Source: Gammaproteobacteria bacterium
Lineage (GTDB): Bacteria > Pseudomonadota > Gammaproteobacteria > JAABTG01
DNA length: 64,000 bases
Direction of reading: 5' to 3'
NCBI GenBank assembly: GCA_034522055.1
Contig: JAXHLS010000002.1
Location: forward strand, 558,001 to 622,000
Below, piece by piece: positions 10,904 to 20,086 of this stretch; within the stretch, counting starts at the first letter, position 1, and each line of letters starts with the position of its first letter. The notes beneath the pieces are model-generated. The model was not told the DNA's origin. It saw only the letters and a list, made by a program, of their open reading frames with translations, and made no database searches. A program made the position numbers and the translations under genes.

Positions 10904-12007
10904 ATGGGTATCATATTCGAAGGCTACAGGCGCGATTTCGCGGGCAACAACATGCTCATTGTACTGTTGGTGGTGACGGTCACGGTCTCCGTGCTCAATC
11001 TGGCGGTGCCGGAGAGTTCGCCGTTGCATGTATCCACCTATACCGTAACCCTGCTCGGCAAGTACCTCACTTATGCGCTGCTGGCACTGGCCGTGGATCT
11101 GATCTGGGGCTATTGCGGCATCCTCTCGCTTGGCCACGGTGCCTTCTTCGCACTGGGTGGCTATGCCATGGGCATGTACCTGATGCGCCAGGTCGGTGAC
11201 CGAGGGGTGTACGGCAACCCGGAGTTGCCGGATTTCATGGTATTTCTCGATTGGGATAGCCTGCCCTGGTACTGGCTCGGCTTCGATATGTTCTGGTTTG
11301 CCGCGCTGATGGTACTGCTGGTGCCGGGGGTGCTGGCCTTCGTGTTCGGCTGGTTCGCCTTCCGCTCGCGGGTCACGGGCGTATATCTTGCGATCATCAC
11401 CCAGGCGTTGACCTATGCCCTGATGCTGGCCTTTTTCCGCAACGAGATGGGGTTCGGCGGCAACAACGGCCTGACGGACTTCAAGGACATCCTCGGTTTC
11501 GATTTGCAGACCGACGCAACCCGTGTGGCGCTGTTCATCGCCTCGGCGGCGGCAGTCGGCGGGGCCTATCTACTGGGACGCTATATCGTCAATTCCAAGC
11601 TCGGTAAAGTGATCATCGCGGTACGTGATGCCGAAGATCGCACGCGTTTTATCGGCTACCGGGTGGAGGTATACAAACTATGGCTGTTCGTGGTTTCCGC
11701 CATGCTGGCAGGCGTGGCGGGGGCGCTCTATGTGCCTCAGGTCGGCATCATCAATCCGAGCGAGTTCTCACCACTGCAGTCCATCGAGGTGGTGATCTGG
11801 GTTGCCATCGGCGGGCGCGGCACACTCTACGGGGCGGTCGTCGGCGCCCTGCTGGTCAACTACGCCAAGACCTGGTTCACCGGCGTCATACCCGAGTTCT
11901 GGCTGTTCGCCCTGGGGGCGTTGTTCGTGGTGGTGACATTGTTGCTACCGCGCGGACTGGTCGGTCTGGCCGGTTCGCTCAAAAGCCGCCGGGAGGCAGC
12001 GACATGA
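10904..12007 (+). CDS. urtC: Urea ABC transporter permease UrtC
   Basis: UrtC is the second permease, of the LivM type: 367 residues and about ten hydrophobic segments. Recognisable stretches are YALLALAVDLIWGYCGILSL near residue 55 and NNGLTDFKDILGFDL in mid-protein. The start is two bases after the urtB stop and the stop overlaps urtD (ATGA), so the three are translationally linked. Confidence 0.95.
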   Translation: MGIIFEGYRRDFAGNNMLIVLLVVTVTVSVLNLAVPESSPLHVSTYTVTLLGKYLTYALLALAVDLIWGYCGILSLGHGAFFALGGYAMGMYLMRQVGDRGVYGNPELPDFMVFLDWDSLPWYWLGFDMFWFAALMVLLVPGVLAFVFGWFAFRSRVTGVYLAIITQALTYALMLAFFRNEMGFGGNNGLTDFKDILGFDLQTDATRVALFIASAAAVGGAYLLGRYIVNSKLGKVIIAVRDAEDRTRFIGYRVEVYKLWLFVVSAMLAGVAGALYVPQVGIINPSEFSPLQSIEVVIWVAIGGRGTLYGAVVGALLVNYAKTWFTGVIPEFWLFALGALFVVVTLLLPRGLVGLAGSLKSRREAAT

Positions 12008-12840
12008 AGACACTGGATCAGACGCGGGAACTCATGCGCCAAGATCGGGTATGGGATTTCATGCTACCCAAGGTCAGTCGCAACCGACTGCTGGACACAC
12101 ATAAGGGCCCCATCCTCTACCTGGAGGATGTCACCGTCAGCTTCGACGGTTTCCGTGCGCTGGATGCACTCGATATCTATATCGACGACGGCGAGCTGCG
12201 CTGCATCATCGGCGCCAACGGCGCGGGAAAAACCACCATGATGGATGTCATCACCGGCAAGACGCGGCCGGACACGGGTTCTGTCTATTTCGGACAGAGT
12301 ATCGACCTGTTGCGCATGTCGGAGCCTGAGATCGCGGAGATCGGCATCGGCCGCAAGTTCCAGAAGCCGACCGTGTTCGAACACCATACAGTGTTCGACA
12401 ATCTCTTCCTTGCCATGCGTGCTGAGAAGGGCGTCTGGACGACTCTCACAGCCAAGCTCAGCGGCGAACAGAAGGATCGCATCGATGAGGTCCTGGCAAT
12501 CATCGGCCTCACTGAACAACGCCCAGATCGTGCCGGCCTGCTGTCGCACGGCCAGAAGCAGTGGCTGGAGATCGGTATGCTGCTAATGCAGGACCCGCGC
12601 CTGCTGCTGGTCGACGAACCCGTTGCCGGCATGACCGCACAGGAGACCGAGGGCACCGCTGAACTGCTCACCTCGCTGGCCGGCAAGCACTCGGTCGTTG
12701 TGGTGGAGCATGACATGGAATTCGTCCGATCCATTGCCCGCACCGTCACCGTGCTGCACCAGGGCAGCGTACTGGCCCAAGGCAGCATGGACGCGGTCCA
12801 GAACGACCCGCGGGTGATCGAAGTCTACCTGGGGGAATAG
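12004..12840 (+). CDS. urtD: Urea ABC transporter ATPase UrtD
   Basis: This is one of the two cytosolic ATPases of the importer (278 residues, LivG type). It shows Walker A GANGAGKTT, an ABC signature region LLSHGQKQWLEIGMLL in which the usual SGGQ reads SHGQ (common in UrtD), and Walker B LLLVDEPVAGM followed by the switch histidine in VVVEHDMEFV. An N-terminal extension of about 35 residues precedes the ATPase fold. Confidence 0.95.
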   Translation: MKTLDQTRELMRQDRVWDFMLPKVSRNRLLDTHKGPILYLEDVTVSFDGFRALDALDIYIDDGELRCIIGANGAGKTTMMDVITGKTRPDTGSVYFGQSIDLLRMSEPEIAEIGIGRKFQKPTVFEHHTVFDNLFLAMRAEKGVWTTLTAKLSGEQKDRIDEVLAIIGLTEQRPDRAGLLSHGQKQWLEIGMLLMQDPRLLLVDEPVAGMTAQETEGTAELLTSLAGKHSVVVVEHDMEFVRSIARTVTVLHQGSVLAQGSMDAVQNDPRVIEVYLGE

Positions 12841-12842
12841 CC

Positions 12843-13538
12843 GTGCTGTCCATCGAGAAACTTAACCAGTATTACGGCGAGAGCCATATCCTGTGGGATC
12901 TGGACCTGGATATCACAGCCGGTTCCTGCACCTGTCTGATGGGGCGCAACGGTGTGGGTAAGACCACTTTGCTCAAGTGCATCATGGGCCTGCTGCCTAT
13001 TCGTTCCGGCGCCATTCGCTTCGACGGTCAGGACCTGGCGAAACAGGCGGCCGAGCAACGCGCCCGTCTCGGCATCGGGTACGTCCCCCAGGGTCGCGAG
13101 ATCTTCTCCCAGCTTACGGTGGAGGAAAATCTACGCACCGGCCTGGCGGCGCGCCGGGACGGTTTGAAGGAGATCCCGGAACGCATATTCGAACTCTTCC
13201 CGGTACTGAAGCAGATGCTCAAACGCCGGGGCGGCGACCTCTCCGGCGGCCAGCAGCAGCAACTCGCCATCGGCCGAGCGCTGGCGATCGATCCCAATAT
13301 GCTCATATTGGATGAGCCCAATGAAGGTATCCAACCCAACATCGTGCGCGAGATCGGTGACATTATTTTGCGTCTGAACCGGGAGGAGGGACTGACCGTG
13401 CTGCTGGTAGAACAGAAACTCAAGTTCGCTCGGCGGGTAGGACAGAGTTTCTGCTTGATGGAGAAAGGCCGGTTCGTCGCACGCGGGGAGATGCGCGAGC
13501 TGTCCGACGAACTGATCGGCCGTCACCTGGCGGTGTAG
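12843..13538 (+). CDS. urtE: Urea ABC transporter ATPase UrtE
   Basis: This is the second ATPase (231 residues, LivF type), starting at GTG two bases after urtD. Walker A is GRNGVGKTT, the signature LSGGQQQQLAIGRAL, and Walker B LILDEPNEGIQP. It ends the urea locus. The repeat array beginning at 13563 immediately follows, and no simple stem-plus-T terminator is obvious. Confidence 0.95.
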   Translation: MLSIEKLNQYYGESHILWDLDLDITAGSCTCLMGRNGVGKTTLLKCIMGLLPIRSGAIRFDGQDLAKQAAEQRARLGIGYVPQGREIFSQLTVEENLRTGLAARRDGLKEIPERIFELFPVLKQMLKRRGGDLSGGQQQQLAIGRALAIDPNMLILDEPNEGIQPNIVREIGDIILRLNREEGLTVLLVEQKLKFARRVGQSFCLMEKGRFVARGEMRELSDELIGRHLAV

Positions 13539-13562
13539 TGGGGCCTGAGGATATCCACCCAC

Positions 13563-13965
13563 AAAAAATTGGCTCGTCAGCAATTTGAATGTCGGGATGA
13601 AGCCCGACCCACATCCGTGCCCAAGAAATGAGCGGTGGGGGTGATATGTAGGTCGGGCTTCAGCCCGACACCCAACGCTGGCGGGTGGTACCGACCCGGC
13701 GCGAGGTATGCCCCGGGGGTTTGAATGTCGGGATGAATCCCGACCTACATCCGTGCCATAGGAATGGGCAGGGGGTGTTGTGTAGGTCGGGCTGTAGGTC
13801 GGGCTTCAGCCCGACAGCCCGCGGGTGATTCCGGCCCGGCCTATGGTGTGCCCGGCGGGGTTTAATGTCGGGATGAATCCCGACCTACATTCGTGCCAAA
13901 GGAATGGGCGGTGGTGGGTATCTGTAGGTCGGGCTGTAGGTCGGGCTTCAGCCCGACACCCAACC
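13563..13965 (-). repeat. Intergenic repeat array A: three ~138-bp units
   Basis: Three tandem units start near 13591, 13727 and 13867 (period 136-140). Each holds stem-forming segments of the type GTAGGTCGGG...CCCGAC and a linker with GGAATGGGCGG. The same unit occurs in the other orientation at 15481-16116, so this array is recorded as minus. The left edge AAAAAATTGGCTCGTCAG (13563-13580) is mirrored at the far edge of the second array. No protein-coding signal is present between urtE and 14017. Confidence 0.88.
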
Positions 13966-14016
13966 TTTTCCTTTTCGCGTTTTTTCGCGTCTTTCGTGGT
14001 TCCCCATTTAATGACG

Positions 14017-14727
14017 CTACGGGGATACTGCCTCCAGCCAGCGGCCGTAGAGGGCATCCGCCACGCCGTGGAGGGCGTCGATGCGGGCGTCGAGGTCGGC
14101 GGCCATGGCCTCCGGGGTCTGCACCGCGGGCGACCCGGCGGCCGTGGTGAGTTCCTGCCGGTAGCGTTCGATCCACTCCCGCACCAGCTCCGCCGTCATC
14201 TCCACATGGAACTGCAGGGCCAGCACCGTGTTGCCCAGGGCGAAGCCCTGGTGGGGGCAGCGATGGCTGGCGAACAGATGCTGCGCATTTGCCGGCAGCC
14301 CGAAGGTCTCGCCGTGCCAGTGGAAGGCGGGAAAGCGCTCGGGCAGCCCCTCGAGCCAGGGGTTGTCACCGGCGGAGGCCGCGGCATAGACCTCATGCCA
14401 GCCGATCTCCTTCACCGCATTGGCCGTGACCTCCGCCCCCAGGGCCCGGGCGATGAGCTGCCCCCCCAGGCAATGGCCCAGCAGGGGCACACCGGCGGCC
14501 GCGGCGGCCTCGATGAGGGCCAGTTCGTCCCGCACCCAGGGCAGGTCGTCGTTGACGCTCATCGGCCCGCCCATGAACACCAGTCCGGACGCCCGCGGCT
14601 GCCGCGGCACCGGCTCGCCCGCATCGACCCGCACCATGTGGCTGGGCAGGCCGCGGTCTTCCAGCACCCGGCCCAGGTAGCCGGGGCCCTCGCAATCGAT
14701 GTGACGAAAGATGATGATGGGGTCCAT
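14017..14727 (-). CDS. Class I glutamine amidotransferase-like protein
   Basis: The 236-residue protein has the GATase class I fold with a complete Cys-His-Glu triad: nucleophile Cys86 in LLGHCLGGQ and His174/Glu176 in LQFHVEM. An oxyanion strand (LVFMGGPMSVNDD) precedes it. It resembles the stand-alone GMP-synthase-glutaminase-like proteins, for which gamma-glutamyl hydrolase or glutaminase roles are known in some relatives. The substrate cannot be told from sequence. The gene is isolated, divergent from the protease gene, and flanked by the repeat arrays. Confidence 0.88.
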   Translation of the reverse strand: MDPIIIFRHIDCEGPGYLGRVLEDRGLPSHMVRVDAGEPVPRQPRASGLVFMGGPMSVNDDLPWVRDELALIEAAAAAGVPLLGHCLGGQLIARALGAEVTANAVKEIGWHEVYAAASAGDNPWLEGLPERFPAFHWHGETFGLPANAQHLFASHRCPHQGFALGNTVLALQFHVEMTAELVREWIERYRQELTTAAGSPAVQTPEAMAADLDARIDALHGVADALYGRWLEAVSP

Positions 14728-14788
14728 GGGTCAACTCGGTTTAAGAATGGCCGATAATTCTACCTTACTCACGGTGACCGCCCCTGCC

Positions 14789-15457
14789 ATGATCCGAAGG
14801 CTGCTCCCTCATATCCCCGCCGCTGCCCTGGTACTGGCCCTCCTCGCCCCCGCTCCGGGGGCGGCGGTGGAGCGCATCGAGGTCATGGCGCTGTTCAAGG
14901 ACCGCGCCGTGATGCGCCTGGACGGACGGCAGCGCATGCTGGTGGCGGGCGAGCGCTCGCCGGAGGGCGTGCTGCTGGTGGAGGCGGACGCCAACGGGGC
15001 GGTGGTGGAGGTGGACGGCGAGCGGCGCAGCCTCAGCCTCGGCAACCGCATCAGCGGCCGCTATGCGCCGCCGGAGGGCACCGAGGATATCGTCCATGTG
15101 GCCCCCGATGGCCGCGGCATGTATGTCATCAACGGCAGCATCAACGGCTTCCAGGTGCGCTTCCTGGTGGATACGGGGGCGTCTCATATCGCCATCAACT
15201 CGCACTTGGCACGCCGTGTGGGCATCCGATACATGGAGGAAGGCCAGCAGGGGATCACGTCCACCGCATCCGGAGTGACCACCAGCTACCAGGTCACCCT
15301 CGACCGCGTGCGCGTGGGGGACATCGAACTCCGCGACGTCGCCGCCACGGTGCTCGACGGCGATTTCCCCAGCGAGGCCCTGCTGGGCATGAGCTTCCTC
15401 GGCAAGGTGGACATGAACCGCAACGGCGGCATCCTTCAGCTCAAGCGCAGGCGCTGA
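14789..15457 (+). CDS. Retropepsin-like aspartic protease, membrane-anchored or secreted
   Basis: The 222-residue product has an N-terminal hydrophobic segment (residues ~8-24). A retroviral-type single aspartic active site follows, FLVDTGASH (Asp128), with the later hydrophobic-glycine element ALLGMSFLG. This is the TIGR02281/clan AA family of bacterial single-domain aspartyl proteases that work as dimers in the periplasm. The region between (residues ~28-95) is a small SH3-like module. The ATG at 14789 is chosen because the signal-like segment follows directly. The 61-base gap to the divergent amidotransferase gene must hold both promoters. Confidence 0.85.
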   Translation: MIRRLLPHIPAAALVLALLAPAPGAAVERIEVMALFKDRAVMRLDGRQRMLVAGERSPEGVLLVEADANGAVVEVDGERRSLSLGNRISGRYAPPEGTEDIVHVAPDGRGMYVINGSINGFQVRFLVDTGASHIAINSHLARRVGIRYMEEGQQGITSTASGVTTSYQVTLDRVRVGDIELRDVAATVLDGDFPSEALLGMSFLGKVDMNRNGGILQLKRRR

Positions 15458-15480
15458 AGGCCCGGGTACGGTCTCCAGCA

Positions 15481-16199
15481 GGCTGTCGGGCTGAAGCCCG
15501 ACCTACAGCCCGGCCTACCCCCCCCACCGCCCATTCCTTTGGCACGAATGTAGGTCGGGATTTATCCCGACATTCAAACCCGCCGGGCACACCACAGACC
15601 GGGCCGGAATCACCCGCGGGCTGTCGGGCTGAAGCCCGACCTACAGCCCGACCTACCCCCCCCACCGCCCATTCCTTTGGCACGAATGTAGGTCGGGATT
15701 TATCCCGACATTAAACCCCGCCGGGCACACCACAGGCCGGACCGGAATCACCCGCAGGCTGTCGGGCTGAAGCCCGACCTACAGCCCGACCTACCCCCCC
15801 CCACCGCCCATTCCTTTGGCACGAATGCAGGTCGGGATTTATCCCGACATTAAACCCCGCCGGGCACACCACAGGCCGGACCGGAATCACCCGCAGGCTG
15901 TCGGGCTGAAGCCCGACCTACAGCCCGACCTACCCCCCCCACCGCCCAGTCCTTTGGCACGAATGTAGGTCGGGATTTATCCCGACATTCAAACCCGCCG
16001 GGCACACCACAGGCCGGGCCGGAATCACCCGCGGGCTGTCGGGCTGAAGCCCGACCTACCCCCCCCCCCACCGCCCATTCCTTTGGCACGAATGTAGGTC
16101 GGGATTTATCCCGACAATCAAACAGGTTCCTTGGCGTTCTTGGCGAGAGAAAATTTTCCTCTTCTACACCCACGAATTCTACTGACGAGCCATTTTTTT
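15481..16199 (+). repeat. Intergenic repeat array B: five ~138-bp units
   Basis: Units begin near 15483, 15621, 15759, 15898 and 16036 (period 138-139), the last shortened and ending about 16116. Copies differ at only a few positions. Each carries CTGTCGGGCTGAAGCCCGAC (a hairpin) and, about 90 bases later, GTAGGTCGGGATTTATCCCG (another hairpin). A run of C of variable length (7-9) sits between them. After the array, CTGACGAGCCATTTTTTT at 16182-16199 is the mirror image of the left edge of array A. Bases 16200-16294 hold nothing recognisable. Confidence 0.9.
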
Positions 16200-16294
16200 A
16201 AACTACAAAATACGCAAAAGGCGCGAAAAGGGAATGGTCCGGGGGGTCTTACGGCGTGTCTCTAAAACCTTCGCGCAGTTCGCGTTTTTCGTAG

Positions 16295-16834
16295 TTAAGG
16301 CAGCCACTGGACCTCGGGTTGGCCGTCGCGCTGGGCGGTGTGGCGGGCGGTGACGAAGAGCAGGTCGGAGAGGCGGTTGAGGTAACGCAGCACCGGTTCG
16401 CTGACTCCCTCGGCGTCCGCCAGGGCCACCAGGGCCCGCTCGGCCCGCCGGCACACCGCGCGGGCATGATGGCACAGGGCCGATGCCCGGCTGCCCCCCG
16501 GCAGGATGAAGGCCTTGAGGGGTGGCAGTTCGGCGTCCAGATCGTCGATCCATTGCTCCAGGGCGGCGAAGCCCGCGGCGGGAAACCCGCCCTGCCCCGC
16601 CCCCGCCAGTTCGGCACCGAGCACGAACAGGTCCTTCTGGATGGCGGTGAGGCGCTCCCGCACCCGCGCATCCAGGTCCTCGGCGAGCACCAGCCCCAGG
16701 GCGCTGTTCAGCTCGTCCAGGTCGCCGAGGACCTGGATTCTGGGGGCGTCCTTGCGGGTGCGGCGCCCGCCCAGCAGGCCGGTGGTGCCGTCGTCGCCGG
16801 TGCGGGTGTAAAGCCTGGAAGATCCACTACTCAT
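16295..16834 (-). CDS. ATP:cob(I)alamin adenosyltransferase, PduO type
   Basis: The enzyme adenosylates cob(I)alamin to coenzyme B12. The 179-residue product has the PduO-family N-terminal ATP loop YTRTGDDGTTGLLGG, the conserved VLGDLDELNSALG helix, and the RYLNRLSDLLFVTAR helix near the end. It lies 34 bases downstream of btuB and is probably co-transcribed from the cobalamin riboswitch. This pairs uptake with conversion to AdoCbl, which could also feed the CarH-like sensor at 45155-46261. Confidence 0.93.
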   Translation of the reverse strand: MSSGSSRLYTRTGDDGTTGLLGGRRTRKDAPRIQVLGDLDELNSALGLVLAEDLDARVRERLTAIQKDLFVLGAELAGAGQGGFPAAGFAALEQWIDDLDAELPPLKAFILPGGSRASALCHHARAVCRRAERALVALADAEGVSEPVLRYLNRLSDLLFVTARHTAQRDGQPEVQWLP

Positions 16835-16868
16835 GCATTGCTCCGGAAAGGGTCTGGCGCCGCCGTAC

Positions 16869-18695
16869 TCAGCGCGCCGTGTATTCCAATGTGACCATCA
16901 ATCTGCGGTCCTGGGTATTGAAGCCCGAGGCCATTTCGTAGTCCTTGTCCAGGAGGTTGTCGATTCTTGCCCGCAGGTGCAACTCATGAGAAAGGCGATA
17001 GTCGCCGGAGACGTTGACCAGGCCGTAACCGGGCAACCGGGTATTGAAATCCTCCCGATCGCCCACCAGCAGCACCTCGGCCTGCAGGTGGCCTTGCCCC
17101 AGAATGTCACGGCCCACGGTCAGTTGCATTTTCTCATCGGGACGGCGCAGCAGGCGGCTGTCATCATCATCGTTACGCGGACGCTGCAGGGTCAGATTGG
17201 CGTCCAGATGCCAGGGGCCGAGGCGGTCCCGGTACTCCAGCTCCAGGCCCTCGATGGAGGCCTCATCGATATTGATGGCCCGGGAGTTGACCCCCTCGAA
17301 GGCGATGAGATCATCGATACGGGTATGGAAGAGGTTGAGGGCCACCCGCCGTTGCGGTCTGTCTGCGGGTTCATAACGCAGCCCCACCTCGGCGCTGCGG
17401 GAGCGTTCGGGCTCGAGATCGGGGTTGCCGGCGAAGAACCCGAAGAAACCGGGATCGAACAACTGATTCAGGGTGGGTGCCTTGAAGGCGGTGCCGTAGG
17501 AGGCAAAGACCCGCAGGTCGCGGCCCAAGGGGTGTCCCCAGGCCACCTGGCCGGTGGTCTCGCCACCGGCGCGACTGTGGTCGTCATGGCGCACCGAGAA
17601 CTGGATGTCATGTAACCCCAGCCCGGATTGCAGACCGGCGAAGGCGGCGCGGTTGGTGATGACCTCGTCGAAACGGGCGACGCCGGCGATCCGGTCCACG
17701 TTCTCGCCTTCTTCCCGATAGTAGTCCAGGCCGGCACTCAACAGGTGGCGTTCCCCCAGGACGATGTCGTGCTGCCAGCTTGCCGTGAGCCGCTCGCCCT
17801 CGATGTCCGAGGCAAAGGCCGAGTCGGTCTCCAGCTCATCGCGGGCATTTCCCACTTCAAGGGAGTGGCCCCAGCGTTCGTTGACCCGCGTATCCAGCGA
17901 CGCGGTGAGACTCTGGTTGATGCTGTCCTGGGTGCCGATATCGAACTCGATATCCCCCTCGCTGCGCCAGAAGGCCACTGTCAGGGCCAGATCATCGCTG
18001 AGGTCCGCATTCCAGCGCGCGCTCAGGCTGCGATTGCGGTAACCATCGTCGTCGGGATCGAAGCCGAAGCCGATGCCCTCGTTGGTGGCCGAGAAGCCGT
18101 CCGTGTTGATGGCGGCGACGTTGAGGCTCACGCCATGCCGGCCCGTGGTGGCCCCATAGCCCACGGTACCCTGGAAGGTCCGATCACCGCCGGCACCGAT
18201 GCTGGCATGGGCCCCGTCGTTGTCGCGGGTGAAGATCTGAATCACCCCGCCGATGGCATCCGAGCCATACAGGCTGGCGCGCGGACCCCGCACGATCTCG
18301 ATGCGCTCGATCTGTTGCGGGCTGAGATGCTGCCAGGCGAAACCGCCGGTGGTGATGGAGGAGACCCGCACGCCGTCGATGAGCACCAGGACGTGGTCCG
18401 AGTTCGTGCCCCGCATGAACAGGCTCACGTTCTGACCGGGGCCGCCGCTGCGGGTCATGTCGATACCGGCCTCGCCCCGCAGCAGTTCGAGCATGCCCTG
18501 GGGCTGGCTGCGCTCGATGTCCTCGCGGGTGATCACGGTGACCGGCGCCAGACTCTCACGGGCGGTCACGGCGGTGCGGGTGGCGGTGACCACTACCGGC
18601 TCCATGGTATAGGCCTCGGCCAGGACGGCGGCGGGCATGAGCGCCGCGACCAGGGGCACGGCAGCGATGACGAGAAACGCAGGGTATTGTTGCAT
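16869..18695 (-). CDS. btuB: TonB-dependent vitamin B12 receptor BtuB
   Basis: This 608-residue outer-membrane receptor has a signal peptide ending AAVLAEA, then a TonB-box-like segment (EPVVVTATRT). The plug domain has RGPRASLYGSDAIGGVIQIFT, followed by a 22-strand barrel ending MVTLEYTAR, with the terminal aromatic close to the end. The ATG at 18695 gives a normal signal peptide; the frame runs further upstream without one. Assignment to BtuB rests on the receptor type plus the cobalamin riboswitch upstream and the adenosyltransferase downstream. Confidence 0.92.
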   Translation of the reverse strand: MQQYPAFLVIAAVPLVAALMPAAVLAEAYTMEPVVVTATRTAVTARESLAPVTVITREDIERSQPQGMLELLRGEAGIDMTRSGGPGQNVSLFMRGTNSDHVLVLIDGVRVSSITTGGFAWQHLSPQQIERIEIVRGPRASLYGSDAIGGVIQIFTRDNDGAHASIGAGGDRTFQGTVGYGATTGRHGVSLNVAAINTDGFSATNEGIGFGFDPDDDGYRNRSLSARWNADLSDDLALTVAFWRSEGDIEFDIGTQDSINQSLTASLDTRVNERWGHSLEVGNARDELETDSAFASDIEGERLTASWQHDIVLGERHLLSAGLDYYREEGENVDRIAGVARFDEVITNRAAFAGLQSGLGLHDIQFSVRHDDHSRAGGETTGQVAWGHPLGRDLRVFASYGTAFKAPTLNQLFDPGFFGFFAGNPDLEPERSRSAEVGLRYEPADRPQRRVALNLFHTRIDDLIAFEGVNSRAINIDEASIEGLELEYRDRLGPWHLDANLTLQRPRNDDDDSRLLRRPDEKMQLTVGRDILGQGHLQAEVLLVGDREDFNTRLPGYGLVNVSGDYRLSHELHLRARIDNLLDKDYEMASGFNTQDRRLMVTLEYTAR

Positions 18696-18819
18696 GGAGG
18701 ACTCCGAACTGGCGCGGTGGTCCCCTGGAGGCAACAGGCATAGCCATCGTTGACCACTCGCTAGCGGTGGCCGCAGTCGCCATGCGCCGTCCACCGCCCA
18801 CCGCGGCTACCAACGAAAC

Positions 18820-19020
18820 ACTCCAGGCCGGTCTCCGGACTCACGAGCACCGGGTGACTACCCGGAGGGGACGAACGGCCTTCCCGCGGCGTGCCGCAGT
18901 GGCTAGGGGTTCGACCCTTGACTCGCCTACCGTTGCGGGGGCAGTGCCGGCCTTGTCGGCGATGGATATCGCGACGCACCGGCTTCCCGTTTCACCCGCA
19001 CCCTCGATTAGGGCGCGGAC
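18820..19020 (-). promoter_or_regulatory. Cobalamin riboswitch upstream of btuB
   Basis: Read on the minus strand, the 3' part holds the B12 box GAGTCCGGAGACCGGCCT (18825-18842), an almost perfect match to the consensus. The 5' part holds GAAACGGGAAGCCGGTG, the P3/J region of the class. GCCACTGCGGC and GGGAAGGCC elements lie between. The element ends about 125 bases before the btuB start codon, leaving room for an expression platform. It should lower BtuB and adenosyltransferase synthesis when AdoCbl is plentiful. Confidence 0.9.
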
Positions 19021-19109
19021 ACCTGAAGCACGATTGAATCAGATTACTGCAATGACTCCGGACGGGCAGCGGCGCGTCACCGCACCGCCGCCGGCACCCG
19101 GTTTTGACC

Positions 19110-19346
19110 TCAGTGGATGTGGCCGGAACCCTTGATCTCGTGGGCCAGCTTGTTGACCCGGCGGGCCATCTCTTCGTATTCCCGGCGGTACTCCTCGATG
19201 AAGGTGCCGCTCTCGGGGACGTAGTAGGTCTTGGGGGCGATGCCGTCCTGGTGCTCGAGTTCGGCAAACTTCGTCTGCATCTCGACCATCTTCCGGATCA
19301 GCTCGCTCTTTTCCTTTATCAGGGCCGCTTTATCGGTATCACTCAT
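19110..19346 (-). CDS. Small coiled-coil protein of unknown function
   Basis: This is a 78-residue, highly charged, helix-rich protein: two helices (residues ~5-30 and ~48-72) joined by a GIAPKTYYVPESG linker. It has no cysteines, signal peptide or membrane segment. Codon use and GC content match neighbouring real genes and the ATG is preceded by a purine-rich GGAGGCG. I do not recognise the family. It is transcribed toward the riboswitch region and away from the cyclic-nucleotide-binding gene. Confidence 0.65.
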   Translation of the reverse strand: MSDTDKAALIKEKSELIRKMVEMQTKFAELEHQDGIAPKTYYVPESGTFIEEYRREYEEMARRVNKLAHEIKGSGHIH

Positions 19347-19618
19347 GGTGCAACGCCTCCATATCGGGGTTCTGAAGATATGCCACGTAATGGTTTAGGG
19401 TACACTAATATTGCCAGCACAAACAACCACAGGAGTGACCCCGAGCACGGTTGGACAGCGTCACGGCCGGCCTCCCGTCATGGCCCCTCCCCGCAGCGGG
19501 CGACATGGCTGGGCCCCGCGCCCGGGGCCGACGGCCGTCGGCCTTGCATTCACGGGTAGCCCTACTAGATTTAACCGCATGTTTGAACAGGTTTTTCGGA
19601 AACGGCGACCATAAAACA

Positions 19619-20086
19619 ATGACAAAGATCTTCAACCACCTGTCCACGGAGGAGGAGCGGCACCTCATCGAGCATGGCGGGCTCCGCCATTACAAACCCG
19701 ACGCCGTCGTCATCCACGAGGGTGACGCCCACAATGCCATCTACATCATCGATTCCGGCGCGGTGCGCGTGGAAAAGGAAAGCTCCGGCTTCCAACTCGA
19801 ACTCTCCCGTCTCGGGCCCGGCGAGATCTTCGGAGAGATGTCCTTCGTGGAAGGCCTCGAGGCCAGCGCCTCGGTGGTGGCGGACGGCGACCTAGCGGCC
19901 TACCGTATCGATGGCGAGTACATCAACTCGCTGCTCAAGACCAACCCCGGCCTGTTCGGGCGCTTCTACAAATCCCTGGTGGAGATCGTGAGCCGGCGCC
20001 TGCGGGAGACCTCCCTGATGGCGGTCACGCCCCACTGGGAGCCCCGGGACGCCCCGAAATTAAAGTCCACCAGCGAGGCCATATAG
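19619..20086 (+). CDS. Cyclic-nucleotide-binding domain protein without DNA-binding domain
   Basis: The 155-residue protein is essentially one CNB (Crp-type sensor) domain: HYKPDAVVIHEGDAHNAIYI, the turn GPGEIFGEMSFVEG of the phosphate-binding cassette, and a C-terminal helix. There is no helix-turn-helix, so it is not a Crp regulator by itself. Single CNB proteins of this kind are presumed partner or effector modules. The Arg that contacts the cyclic phosphate in Crp is not evident after FGEMSFVEGLEAS, so cAMP binding is uncertain. The ATG at 19619 gives the first family-like residues. Confidence 0.8.
   Translation: MTKIFNHLSTEEERHLIEHGGLRHYKPDAVVIHEGDAHNAIYIIDSGAVRVEKESSGFQLELSRLGPGEIFGEMSFVEGLEASASVVADGDLAAYRIDGEYINSLLKTNPGLFGRFYKSLVEIVSRRLRETSLMAVTPHWEPRDAPKLKSTSEAI

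Noticed and set aside
15441-16173. Minus-strand ORFs running through the repeat array with the repeated peptide VPKEWAVGGVGRAVGRAS
   Set aside because: They are translations of the tandem repeat; the array is intergenic and the frame is not conserved between units because of the variable C-tract.
13540-16200. Tandem repeats as a possible CRISPR array
   Set aside because: Units are ~138 bp with nearly identical sequence throughout, so there are no unique spacers, and no cas genes are nearby.
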